From positions 43,717 to 107,716 of IMG/VR virus record IMGVR_UViG_3300045049_000339: DNA of 64,000 nucleotides. One strand, written 5' to 3'. Under the pieces are notes generated by a model. It was given only the letters and a program-made list of their open reading frames with translations. It was not told the DNA's origin and made no database searches. A program made the position numbers and the translations under genes. This document shows positions 19,422 through 28,009 of this stretch, in pieces. The DNA comes from a virus. The first letter of the stretch is position 1. Every line of letters begins with the position of its first letter.

Positions 19422-21749
19422 CTAGTTCAACTGCGTAACCCCGACCGGTGGCCAGGACGTGCCGGTCTGGTAATTGATCTGAGCGATGCTGGTCAATGCC
19501 TCCACATTCTCCGGCGCCATGATCATGTAGCAGTCGGAAATGTAGATCAGATTGGTAGGGCCAGGAGATCCACCCTCGGTGGGCACGAGAGAGGCATAAG
19601 CGGCCGTGGCTGGCGGCGTAACCCAGTTGCTGACCTGAGTCCAGGTATTAGCCACGAGAGTGATGGTGTTGGACGTCGTGGAGATGTACGCGCCCGAACT
19701 GTCCGCCCAGTTCACCGACAGGGAGAAGCTGGACGTACCGGTTGGAGAGTAGAACCAGCCCGTAGCCAGGTACCACGCCTCACTACCGTATGTGGTCTGC
19801 TGCGCTGGAAACTGCTCCGAGGACACATATGCCTGTGTGAAGCCGCCTGTGGGCGTCAGCAGGCCGGAGAACGCGAAGCCGCCGTGCGTCTGGGCGCTGG
19901 ACTGCGTGATCGTCCCGTTGGTGGCCGTCCATGGGCTCACACCCGAAGTGAACGTCGGATTCTTGTTCAGCGCGTTGTTCGGCTGCATCGTCACTTCGAT
20001 GATGCCGGTCTGAATGCCGTTGTTGCCGTACGCCAGCGTCGACCACTTCTGGTAAACAGTGCTCTGCACACCACCCAGAAGGTCTTCAACAGTGTGAATG
20101 ATCGGGTTGGTCAGCGTCGTGTCGTACACGGTCAAGGGGACCGAGACACCGCTGAAAAACGTCGACCACGTATTCTGATGGCGCAGGGAGTTCTTCGCGT
20201 CCGGATAGACGCCGAAGTTCAGACCGATTCCGACGTAATCGGAGTTGCTGGCGTTCTGCGTTTCCTGAATGACCACCCAGTACGTCGCGCCATTGGTGAG
20301 GCCCGTCATGTACAGCGGCACCGAGACGATGGGAACGGCCTGGAAGAAGTTCTGGGCCACTGTGTTGTTGGTGTTGTAGCCCATCAGGTACCAGACGCCG
20401 TTGCCGTCCGTGAAGGCGGACATGGCGACAGTTCCAGGGGCATCGTTCTTGAATACATTCCAGCTCGGCGCCGGACCATTGTCCGTGGAGACGGTCAGCA
20501 CCGAGATGTAGGAGCCGAGTCCACCACCCGTGACCGTACCGGCGTAAGTGACCAGGGCATTGTCCATGATGCCCGTGCACCAGGATGCAACGGCGCTGCC
20601 GATGGCCTGGAACAGATTCGGACCCTGCTGCCAGTTCTCCAGCGAACCATCGGAGTTGATCTGGGCGTAGTACGTCTCCGCACGAGCTGTGTTGCTGGTG
20701 TCGACACCACCGGCCACGATCAGCCAGCCGTTGATCGCGGCGACGAACGGCAGGCTGAGAGCGCGAGGAAGCGACGGACCGGACTTCCACGCACTGATCT
20801 GGTTGTTGGAGACGGTGGCAAAGTAGACATTGGCGGTGCCGGACGCGATGGTGTTGGACGTGTTGCCGCCGACGTAGTAGACCGTCTCGCCCCAGGAGGC
20901 CGACGCCGCATTCGTCGTAGCCGTCGGAAGAGCCGCCTGGGATGACCAGGCACCGATGGTACCGGTCGAGGAGTCCCAGGAGGCCGACCAGACATTCTTG
21001 ATGGTCGCGTTGGCCGGAGAGGTGGTCGTGCCGCCCATGAAGACCACGGTGTCCGGCGTGGTGATGCACGTGGCCTGATAAGTGGCCTGGGGGAGCGCTG
21101 GCTGCGAGATGGGCGCCGCGACGGTCCCGGCGCCCTGGTACTGCGCTGTGAAGCACAGCGCGGAGGCGACGTTGGCCGTGGTGTCGTAGCCACCCAGCAG
21201 AAGGGAGAAATTGCCGCTGGTGCACGTTGCGAAGTACGACGGCGAACCGTTGATCGACGCGGCCGGGGAAAGCCACGGAACGGTCGGCGAGAAATTCGTC
21301 GCGAAGAACGTGTTGTTGTACGGCATTTGCCAGACGGTGTTGGCGTTCTCAAGCCCGAGCTGCGCGCCGGTAGCCGTCAAGACACTGGCCGGAACCTTCA
21401 CTTGGCACAGCGGAGACGAGGTATTGGGGACGCCTCCACTGTCCGAACACAGCGACACGAGGACGTCGGCGCCGTTCCCGAACGTCTTCAGCGGAAGAGT
21501 GACGCGGCCGATAGTCGTCCCGGACATGGTGAACGACTGCGCGAAATCCGAGATGTTCAGCGCCGGAGCACCCGTGGCGTGGGTGAAGTAGCCCTGATCA
21601 CCGTTGGTGGGGCGGACGACAGGATTACCGTATCCGAGCTGCGCGAAGGCATGCGTGCTCAGGAACTGGTTGTGATGCGCCGAGGCATCAGTGGCGTTCA
21701 GATTGTTCTGCGCACCGCTGATCGGCGCCTGCCATGCCGGAGTCGTCAT
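19422..21749 (-). CDS. Tail fibre/receptor-binding protein with kelch-like propeller
   Basis: 775 aa. The N-terminus (ISGAQNNLNATDASAHHNQFL) resembles a virion-binding segment. Residues about 60-170 match the beta-sandwich also found in the proteins at 22245 and 24465 (IGRVTLPL, LVSLCSDSGGVPN). The middle has kelch-like repeats (VVFMGGTTTS, VYYVGGNTS, WLIVAGGVDTSN, each about 50-60 residues apart) that should form a beta-propeller. The C-terminal 200 residues look like a carbohydrate-binding jelly roll. Probably binds the host surface. Confidence 0.75.
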   Translation of the reverse strand: MTTPAWQAPISGAQNNLNATDASAHHNQFLSTHAFAQLGYGNPVVRPTNGDQGYFTHATGAPALNISDFAQSFTMSGTTIGRVTLPLKTFGNGADVLVSLCSDSGGVPNTSSPLCQVKVPASVLTATGAQLGLENANTVWQMPYNNTFFATNFSPTVPWLSPAASINGSPSYFATCTSGNFSLLLGGYDTTANVASALCFTAQYQGAGTVAAPISQPALPQATYQATCITTPDTVVFMGGTTTSPANATIKNVWSASWDSSTGTIGAWSSQAALPTATTNAASASWGETVYYVGGNTSNTIASGTANVYFATVSNNQISAWKSGPSLPRALSLPFVAAINGWLIVAGGVDTSNTARAETYYAQINSDGSLENWQQGPNLFQAIGSAVASWCTGIMDNALVTYAGTVTGGGLGSYISVLTVSTDNGPAPSWNVFKNDAPGTVAMSAFTDGNGVWYLMGYNTNNTVAQNFFQAVPIVSVPLYMTGLTNGATYWVVIQETQNASNSDYVGIGLNFGVYPDAKNSLRHQNTWSTFFSGVSVPLTVYDTTLTNPIIHTVEDLLGGVQSTVYQKWSTLAYGNNGIQTGIIEVTMQPNNALNKNPTFTSGVSPWTATNGTITQSSAQTHGGFAFSGLLTPTGGFTQAYVSSEQFPAQQTTYGSEAWYLATGWFYSPTGTSSFSLSVNWADSSGAYISTTSNTITLVANTWTQVSNWVTPPATAAYASLVPTEGGSPGPTNLIYISDCYMIMAPENVEALTSIAQINYQTGTSWPPVGVTQLN

Positions 21750-21761
21750 CCGATCCCCCTA

Positions 21762-22244
21762 TCAGGCGTGAACGTACATGACCGACATGAAGCTCCGGTT
21801 GGACACGAGGCTCAATGCACCGCCAGAGTTCTGCCAGGTATTCGCCTCAACATAGTCTCCCACACTGGCCTGGTATAGGACATTGGACAGGCTGACGTTC
21901 AGGAAGTTGTTGGAGTACGACTGGTTGAAGAACTGGGCACCGTTCAGAATCGACCCGTTGACCTGCAAGGCCAGTGCACGCACACCCAGACCGGCCGAGT
22001 TCGAGTACGTCAGGTTGGCATTGAGCGAATACAGGCCAGCCACCTGAAAGGTATACCGGCTCGGGTTGGTGACAGACGAATGACCGTTCCAGTTGTCATT
22101 AGTGGTCGAGTCCCAGGTCACCACATTGGAGAATGAGCTGCCGTTTGGAATCGACTGAGCGGAGTTCTGCCACAGCATGGCAGTCGGCTTGTTGTCCTGG
22201 AATGCCGCTTTCGCCAAGTTCAGGATCTCGATACTGGACGCCAT
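21762..22244 (-). CDS. Tail protein with C1q/TNF-like beta-barrel
   Basis: 160 aa. The pattern WQNSAQSIPNGSSFSNVVTWD...YTFQVAGLYSLNANLTY resembles the trimeric C1q-like head domain used at phage fibre tips. Starts with a short helix. Likely a fibre tip or minor tail protein. Confidence 0.65.
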   Translation of the reverse strand: MASSIEILNLAKAAFQDNKPTAMLWQNSAQSIPNGSSFSNVVTWDSTTNDNWNGHSSVTNPSRYTFQVAGLYSLNANLTYSNSAGLGVRALALQVNGSILNGAQFFNQSYSNNFLNVSLSNVLYQASVGDYVEANTWQNSGGALSLVSNRSFMSVMYVHA

Positions 22245-22991
22245 TTAATTCACCGTCTGTAGGAGGCCATTAACATAGCTGAACGTGCGGTACCCCTGCT
22301 GGTAGCCACCGTTCTGCGAGGTCGTGTACTGGGCGATGTTGCTGATCTCAGGACCAGGGTTCGCGTAGTAGAGCAGCTCCCAGCGTGCTCCGTTGTCCTC
22401 CCAGGTTGTCTCGAAGTTGCCGGTGATGGTGCCGTCGAAAACTTGGAAGATGGAGCCGTACGCCTGCGCCGTCCACGTTGTTCCATTGGTCGAGGTGGAC
22501 GTGCCGGACGCCTGGTTCGACTTGTTCCACGTGTACTGGAAAGAGGCATTTCCGGCAGGCTGGGTGACCAACCAGTACGTGGTCGATGTGGAAAGGCCGG
22601 TCAGCGGCATCGGAAACATCATCAGCGCCGGTCCGGGGTTCACGTACTCGGCCGTCGCCTGCACCGTGAGAAGCGCGGCGCCAGTCGGTGCACCGGCCGA
22701 ATTCGCGTAGATCCCGATCGTCATGGCGCCGAGGTTGGCCCCCAGCGCCGTGTTCGCCGACAAACCCAGCACAACCCGGCCGATGGTCGTCGCGCTGCCC
22801 GTACTGAAGGACTGCGCGACCCACGTGCCGTTGCTGGCCGTGCCACCGGAACCGGCCGTCGTCTGGCTGGCGATCTGGCTACCGGCATAGATGAACTGCG
22901 TCTTGTGGATTCCGAGGTGCGAGTTCGGCTGCTGGGCGAGCGGGGGCTGCCCGGAGGTAGCCCCCAGCCACGTGTTCGTCGTAACGGCCAT
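22245..22991 (-). CDS. Tail fibre-associated beta-sandwich protein (paralogue A)
   Basis: 248 aa from ATG 22991, which overlaps the previous stop as TAATG. A longer upstream reading is a shadow of the tail-spike gene. Contains IGRVVLGLSAN, a Ser/Thr-rich sandwich and FEDTT-like TWEDNGARWELLYYANPG. It is clearly homologous to the protein at 24465-25220, so the pair arose by duplication. Structural; partner unknown. Confidence 0.75.
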   Translation of the reverse strand: MAVTTNTWLGATSGQPPLAQQPNSHLGIHKTQFIYAGSQIASQTTAGSGGTASNGTWVAQSFSTGSATTIGRVVLGLSANTALGANLGAMTIGIYANSAGAPTGAALLTVQATAEYVNPGPALMMFPMPLTGLSTSTTYWLVTQPAGNASFQYTWNKSNQASGTSTSTNGTTWTAQAYGSIFQVFDGTITGNFETTWEDNGARWELLYYANPGPEISNIAQYTTSQNGGYQQGYRTFSYVNGLLQTVN

Positions 22992-24463
22992 TACTTCACC
23001 CGGGTCAGGCGCAGGTAGCTGCCCGCCGACAGCGTCGTGGTGCCCGCCGACACGCCGAGCGTCAGCGTCAGCGAACCGGCCGTTGTCGAGGTGACGAGGA
23101 GGCCCTTGAAGAACGCCATCCTGGTGCCCGCGTTCGACGCGTAGCTGTTGTTCGTCGCGCCGATCGTCGAGCTGTAGTCGAGCGACGCGCCGGTGTCGTT
23201 CCACTGCATCGTGGCGCCGGTCGGGCCGGTCCACGACGGTGTGGTGCTGCCGGTGGTGTTGGAGAAGATCAGGGCCGCTTCCATCACGTAGGTGGCGCTC
23301 GCCGCTACCGTGAGGGTGACCGGAGTCGCCGTCTGCGTGGCGGAGGTGAAAGTGGGGTTGGTGGCGAGTTGAAAAAAGCCGTCCACGAGCGAGCGCACAT
23401 TGCCTGAGGTGTCGCGCAGTTTCAGCGGATGGGCCGTGCTCGACTCGGAGTAGACCGTGCTGCCTGCGGTCGGGCTGGTCGTCGGCACCGTCGTGGCGTC
23501 GGCTAGCTGGAACTCTCCCGCACCGTTGTCGCCGAGCGGCGTGGTCGAGCCCACCAGCAGGTTCGTGGAGACGCCGAAGTTCCCGCCGACCAGGTATGCC
23601 TTGTTGAGGTCCGTCGTGCCGCTGTTCGGCCATGCGTTGAAGAAGATTGGGCCGATCGCGCCGTTGTCCTGGATGTTCGCGGTGACGCCGCCCTGCAACG
23701 TGCCACCGAACAGCGACGGCGCGATGACACCGGAACTGATCTTCAAGTTGATGTTGTTCGTGTCGCAATACGGGTTGAACAGCATCGTGCCGTGCGCGGC
23801 GGTGTCCAGCCAGATTCCATTGCCAGCAGCCGACTCCACATCGGAGCGGATGATCGTGGTGGAGTGACTGTTCGCGATGTAGATGCCGGAGCTGTTGACG
23901 TCGTCGCCCTGCGGGATGCACCGGGTGTTGTCGATGGTGTTCGCGTGCGCACTAGCCAAGATGGTGATGCCCGTGGACGACGCGCCGCCGTAGCCGATTC
24001 GGGAGTCACGAACCACGTTGTAGTGGCACGTCGAGGCGTTGAACTTGACGCCCACCAGTGGGTTGACCCCGGATGCGCCGCCACCGTCCACCAGAACGCG
24101 CTCGATGACGCTCGTGTTGCAGCCGGACCAGTCCAAAGCCGTGCCGAGGTGGGAGGCGTTCGTCTGGGAGATGCGGATGTCCCGCAGGAAACACCGGATG
24201 TTCCCGGTCGGCGCGATCGCGGTGGCGACCACGTTGCCGTCGTACTGGATCTGCGACCCCCAGCCGGTACCCATGATGACCGTGCCGTTGATCGACGGAG
24301 CCAAAGTGGATGTGATCTTGTACTGTCCAGGCGGGAACAGAATCGCCTGCCCGTTCGTGGCCACCGCCGCCAGCGCGGAGTTGATCGCAGACGTGTCGTC
24401 GTTGCTCCCGTTGCCCAGCGCCCCGTAGTCCTGCGGCGTCACATAGCCAGCCAGGTACGCCAC
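22991..24463 (-). CDS. Tail spike with pectate-lyase-like beta-helix
   Basis: 490 aa. The N-terminus TPQDYGALGNGSNDDTSAIN is the start of the pectate lyase superfamily beta-helix, followed by many short G/N/T-rich turns. The last 110 residues form a beta-sandwich (VTLTVAASATYVMEAALIF). Likely binds and perhaps degrades a host surface polysaccharide. It sits between two paralogous sandwich proteins. Confidence 0.82.
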   Translation of the reverse strand: MAYLAGYVTPQDYGALGNGSNDDTSAINSALAAVATNGQAILFPPGQYKITSTLAPSINGTVIMGTGWGSQIQYDGNVVATAIAPTGNIRCFLRDIRISQTNASHLGTALDWSGCNTSVIERVLVDGGGASGVNPLVGVKFNASTCHYNVVRDSRIGYGGASSTGITILASAHANTIDNTRCIPQGDDVNSSGIYIANSHSTTIIRSDVESAAGNGIWLDTAAHGTMLFNPYCDTNNINLKISSGVIAPSLFGGTLQGGVTANIQDNGAIGPIFFNAWPNSGTTDLNKAYLVGGNFGVSTNLLVGSTTPLGDNGAGEFQLADATTVPTTSPTAGSTVYSESSTAHPLKLRDTSGNVRSLVDGFFQLATNPTFTSATQTATPVTLTVAASATYVMEAALIFSNTTGSTTPSWTGPTGATMQWNDTGASLDYSSTIGATNNSYASNAGTRMAFFKGLLVTSTTAGSLTLTLGVSAGTTTLSAGSYLRLTRVK

Positions 24464-24464
24464 G

Positions 24465-25220
24465 TCAGCTCACCCCTGTCAGGATTCCGTTCGTGTACGA
24501 CAAAGTACCCGAGGACTGAATGTATCCGCCACCAGGTGCGGTGACGAACTCGCTGACCGTGCTGACCTCACCCAGCGAGTTGTACGTGAGCTGAATGAAC
24601 CGCGCGCCGTTGTCCTCGAAAATCGTGGAGACGTTCCCCGACGACGTCTGGTCCAGCACCTGGTACATCATCCCGAAGTTCTGGAAGGTCCACACAGTGC
24701 CGTCCGGAGACGTCGACACACCACTGGTCTGGTTGGACTGCTGCCACGTGTAGTAGTGCGAGGACGAACCGACCAGATTGGTGACAATGTGGTACTGCGT
24801 CGAGGCGGACAAACCGGTGGCTGGAAGCGGAATTGAGACCCAGAACGGCGCCGAGTAAACGTAGTTGTTGCTGATCGTCGTCGAGGCCAGCGCAGTGCCC
24901 GTGGGGAAGCCGCTGCCGTCCGCATACAGGCCCACCGTCAGAACCGGGATCAGGTTCAGCGTCGGGGAACCGCCTACGGCGGAAAGCTGCAAGTTCACAC
25001 TGCCGATGGCCGTCTGTGCTGCGCCGGTTACGATCGTCTGCGACACCCAGTTGTTCTGGGTGCCCTGGTAGACACCGGAACCGGTCGCCTGCTGCGTGAC
25101 GATCTTGCCGCCGGAATACAGGAACGTGCAGTTGTGCGACCCGATGAGCTGGTTGGCGAAACCGGAGTTCGCCGGAGTACCAGCCGCGAAAGACTGATAC
25201 GTGGGAGTGTTCGAGGCCAC
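24465..25220 (-). CDS. Tail fibre-associated beta-sandwich protein (paralogue B)
   Basis: 251 aa. Shares with the protein at 22245-22991 the order LIGSHN...SQTIVTGAAQTAIGSVNLQL, TQYHIVTNLVG, YTWQQSNQTSGVSTSPDGT and FEDNGARFIQLTYN. Structural tail protein of unknown exact position. Confidence 0.75.
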   Translation of the reverse strand: MASNTPTYQSFAAGTPANSGFANQLIGSHNCTFLYSGGKIVTQQATGSGVYQGTQNNWVSQTIVTGAAQTAIGSVNLQLSAVGGSPTLNLIPVLTVGLYADGSGFPTGTALASTTISNNYVYSAPFWVSIPLPATGLSASTQYHIVTNLVGSSSHYYTWQQSNQTSGVSTSPDGTVWTFQNFGMMYQVLDQTSSGNVSTIFEDNGARFIQLTYNSLGEVSTVSEFVTAPGGGYIQSSGTLSYTNGILTGVS

Positions 25221-25224
25221 CGGC

Positions 25225-25812
25225 TCACATCCCGGCGATAGCGAAAGACGTCTGGAGGATCAGCGTGTTCGTCGTCGGAACGGTGATGGTCGCTCCGAAG
25301 ACGAAGTGATCCAGCAGCGACCCGGAATTCGTCGAGGAAGAGGCGTTGCAGAACACCCCGGCCTCGGTGATCGACCACGTCACCGAGGGAGCCGGGAAGT
25401 AGAACAGCCAGGTGGCCTGAGCACTGATCGTCGCCGTGGCCGGAGAGGACGCACCGGCTCCCACGGTCTCTCTGGACAGCTCAGAGAAGAGCTGCGTGTC
25501 CGTGCTGGCTGTCGTGCCCGTACCGGTCCCCACGGCGCCGTAGAGCGGCGTCAAGTACGTCGGGGTGGTCACACCGAGGTTGGCCGCCTGGTCCTGGATT
25601 CCGGACCAGGAGATCGCACCGACCAGAACCGACAGACCAGCCGTGCACATGGTGTTGTCACCGGAGAGCTGGTCATTGATGACGTTGTCTGGCGGATTCA
25701 GCATCAGTGCGGTGTTGTGGCGGTGCGCCTGGAACCACTCGGTGTCGACCGTGGTGAGTGTGAGGTGGCCGTTGAAGGAGAAACTGCCCTGATGGGCAAG
25801 GATGCTAGCCAT
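25225..25812 (-). CDS. Virion structural protein, probably tail
   Basis: 195 aa from ATG 25812, preceded by AGGGAG. The frame extends upstream but that part overlaps the HNH gene. Beta-rich (SFSFNGHLTLTTVDTEWFQAH...WLFYFPAPSVTWSITEAGVF), a pattern seen in phage tail proteins that carry an acyl-like strand repeat. Role uncertain. Confidence 0.68.
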   Translation of the reverse strand: MASILAHQGSFSFNGHLTLTTVDTEWFQAHRHNTALMLNPPDNVINDQLSGDNTMCTAGLSVLVGAISWSGIQDQAANLGVTTPTYLTPLYGAVGTGTGTTASTDTQLFSELSRETVGAGASSPATATISAQATWLFYFPAPSVTWSITEAGVFCNASSSTNSGSLLDHFVFGATITVPTTNTLILQTSFAIAGM

Positions 25813-26329
25813 GTTGACGCTCCCTGTCACAGGCACGGCAGTATCGACTCGTGCGACCAGTCCTCTGGTTTGTGTAGATCCTAGTGTTCTCGGCGTCGTA
25901 CTCATGCCCTTTGGGGCAGCAAGTCTTCTTGCTGTTTCTGGGGGTGATGTACGGCAATGCCCGTCTAACATTCTCACGATGCGAAACGGGATCAAGATGG
26001 TATGGGTTAACGCACTTTGCATTTCTACAAAGATGATCTAGTTCAAGCCCCATCGGAACCGGCCCGATGTGGTGCTCGTAGGAAAATCTATGCGCTGCAA
26101 CGAGTCCATCGGACGGACCAGAAAAGAACTTTCCATACCCCTTGCCGTCGCAGGAGGCAGACCATATCCAGCAGTCACCAACTTGCTGGACTTTCTCGAA
26201 GAATCTCTCAAGCTGGGACTTCCCCAATTTCTTGGGGATTGCCGCCCGGCGTTGAGCCTGGTAATGCTTGTCGCAGAGACCCTTGCGAATGCGCTCGGTG
26301 ACTTCCCGGCACTGCTGACAGACTGGCAT
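25805..26329 (-). CDS. HNH homing endonuclease (HNH_3 type) in tail operon
   Basis: 174 aa from ATG 26329. N-terminal zinc-like CQQCREVTERI...LCDKHY, then CWIWSASCDGKGYGKF and the HNH core LELDHLCRNAKCVNPYHL, followed by CCPKGHEYD...YCRACDRER. Closely similar in layout to the protein at 31696-32229. AT-richer than the tail genes, so probably acquired. It separates the frameshifted gene at 26344 from the gene at 25225. Confidence 0.87.
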   Translation of the reverse strand: MPVCQQCREVTERIRKGLCDKHYQAQRRAAIPKKLGKSQLERFFEKVQQVGDCWIWSASCDGKGYGKFFSGPSDGLVAAHRFSYEHHIGPVPMGLELDHLCRNAKCVNPYHLDPVSHRENVRRALPYITPRNSKKTCCPKGHEYDAENTRIYTNQRTGRTSRYCRACDRERQHG

Positions 26330-26343
26330 GGCCAGAGCATAAG

Positions 26344-26566
26344 CTAAGACCACGCTACAGTCGACCACGTCACCTGATCCCATCCCTGGTTCGTGGTCAC
26401 AGTACCAGTGACGGATGCCTCTGACATGGTGCTGGTCTCGTCCACTTCGCCGATGACACCGGTACCGGTGATGGTCGTATCGCCCTGCGTCGCCTGCTGG
26501 AGACCGCCGTTGAGCGTCCCCAAAATGTCGACAAAGGTGCTAATACGCCCGGAAAACTCCGGGCAT
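26344..26566 (-). CDS. Small tail gene requiring a +1 frameshift, or broken gene
   Basis: GAGGAGGTGA (26571-26580, minus) is an excellent ribosome site four bases before ATG 26566, yet that frame stops after eight codons (TAG). The +1 frame is open from just after the ATG to a TAG at 26344-26346. It encodes a beta-rich sequence (ISTFVDILGTLNGGLQQ, TGTVTTNQGWDQVTWSTVAW) that fits the flanking tail proteins, but has no ATG or GTG start of its own near the ribosome site. A GCCCGGA/TCCGGGC hairpin covers the first codons. Either programmed +1 recoding, a degenerate gene, or a sequence error. Confidence 0.55.
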
Positions 26567-26587
26567 CAAATCACCTCCTCTACGGCG

Positions 26588-28000
26588 TCAGACTCTGATC
26601 GCCGTGATCTGCGCCTGGCGATAACCGCCCTGGCTCACGAAGTTCACGCTGTTCCCGATGACGATGAAGGTATCCGTCAAGCCCCAGGAGTAGTTGTTCT
26701 GGGAGTTCGGGACCAGCGTCGTGGAAATCGTGCACGTCTCACCGGCACGCACCCACCCGAGGAAATCCTCCGAGGTGTTGAACGTGATGCGCTCGGCGGC
26801 GAAGGCGTACTCCTGCCGCTCACGCATCGCCCTTGACAGCGCCATGGGCGTCGTGATCAGCGACGTGTCGTTGATGTACTCCTCGTAGATGCCACGGTTC
26901 GGGCCGTTGTAGGTGTGCTGGGACGGGGTGTCGTTGGCCTGCGCGATAATCGGGATTTGGTAGTTGTACCAAATCTGAATACGCGTGCCGGAAGCCGGAG
27001 CGGTGCTGTTGCCGAGGTACCAACCGCCGAAGGAGTTCTGAGTGACGATCCAGCCGCTCGGAGTCGTCCCGGTGCTACCGGCCTGGATAACGGTCACCGG
27101 CTTGATCACGCCGTTGACCTTCAAGACCGGGTTGCCGGTCACCGTATACCGCAGACCCCAGGTGGTGGTGTTGCCGTCACCGAGCCAGGAACCGGTCGGA
27201 TTCCCCGTCGGATTGGTCGAGGTGCCGCTGAAGGAGATGGTCTGGTTGGCGCCCTGCACGAGGATCTTGTTGCGGATCGACGTGCCGTCCCATTCGTAAC
27301 CGAACTGGCCGTCCAGCAGGATGTGCCCCTGTGTGGTGTTGCCGCCGGACGTGGGCGTCGTGGTGAACGTGACGCCGGAAGCGATGGCCGTAGTGGCGTC
27401 ATAGAAGTGGAAATTGCGGTTCTCGTCGACATACCAGCCGTACGGGGTGACCTGGCTGGCGAGCTGGGAGAGCTTGCGCCATGCCTCGGAGAGCGTCGTG
27501 TAATTCAGGACGAAGCTGGAGAGCGTGGGACCGGGCGCGACGAAGCCGCCGTCCGCGATCCGCTTGGCCGTGATGCCGCAGTTCGCCTGCTGCGTCAGCT
27601 TGACGATGATCTGGTCCACGGTGAGGCCATAGAACTGCCCGGCCACGACCACGTTGTCAGCGTAGAACGTGTAGTCCGTGCACGACAGGTTCCACTCGTT
27701 GCGGTTCGGACCGGTGACAGCCAGGGTCGGATCGTTGACAACTCCGGCGAACAAGGTAACAGCCGCGATGTTGTCGTAGAGCTTCACCTGACTGAGCACA
27801 GGGATGTAGAAGTTCGGGTGCGTCTGTCCTTGCCAGTCGTCCACCAGGGGTATCGTCGCAGTATCCCCCTGGCGGCCGAAATTCTGGCGGATGGACATCT
27901 GCCCGCTTGCACCAGCCCACGCCATGTTGTTGGTGTAGTTGGTCGCCGTCCCGTTGGGCGGTGTGATGGTGAGGGTCAGATTCGGAGTGGAAATCGGCAC
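26588..28000 (-). CDS. Minor tail protein (baseplate hub-like)
   Basis: 470 aa directly downstream of the tape measure gene, the usual place of distal tail and hub proteins. Starts LTLTITPPNGTATNYT, with FGRQGDTATIPLVDDW and a helix FYGLTVDQIIVKLTQQANCG typical of the hub's second domain. A Gly/Ser-rich sandwich (residues about 240-360) looks inserted. No lysozyme motif seen. Confidence 0.72.
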   Translation of the reverse strand: MPISTPNLTLTITPPNGTATNYTNNMAWAGASGQMSIRQNFGRQGDTATIPLVDDWQGQTHPNFYIPVLSQVKLYDNIAAVTLFAGVVNDPTLAVTGPNRNEWNLSCTDYTFYADNVVVAGQFYGLTVDQIIVKLTQQANCGITAKRIADGGFVAPGPTLSSFVLNYTTLSEAWRKLSQLASQVTPYGWYVDENRNFHFYDATTAIASGVTFTTTPTSGGNTTQGHILLDGQFGYEWDGTSIRNKILVQGANQTISFSGTSTNPTGNPTGSWLGDGNTTTWGLRYTVTGNPVLKVNGVIKPVTVIQAGSTGTTPSGWIVTQNSFGGWYLGNSTAPASGTRIQIWYNYQIPIIAQANDTPSQHTYNGPNRGIYEEYINDTSLITTPMALSRAMRERQEYAFAAERITFNTSEDFLGWVRAGETCTISTTLVPNSQNNYSWGLTDTFIVIGNSVNFVSQGGYRQAQITAIRV

Positions 28001-28009
28001 CTGAACCCC

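Noticed and set aside
19410-20945. 511-residue plus-strand frame opposite the tail fibre gene
   Set aside because: Arg/Gly-rich shadow, no start signals, antisense to a beta-propeller fibre gene.
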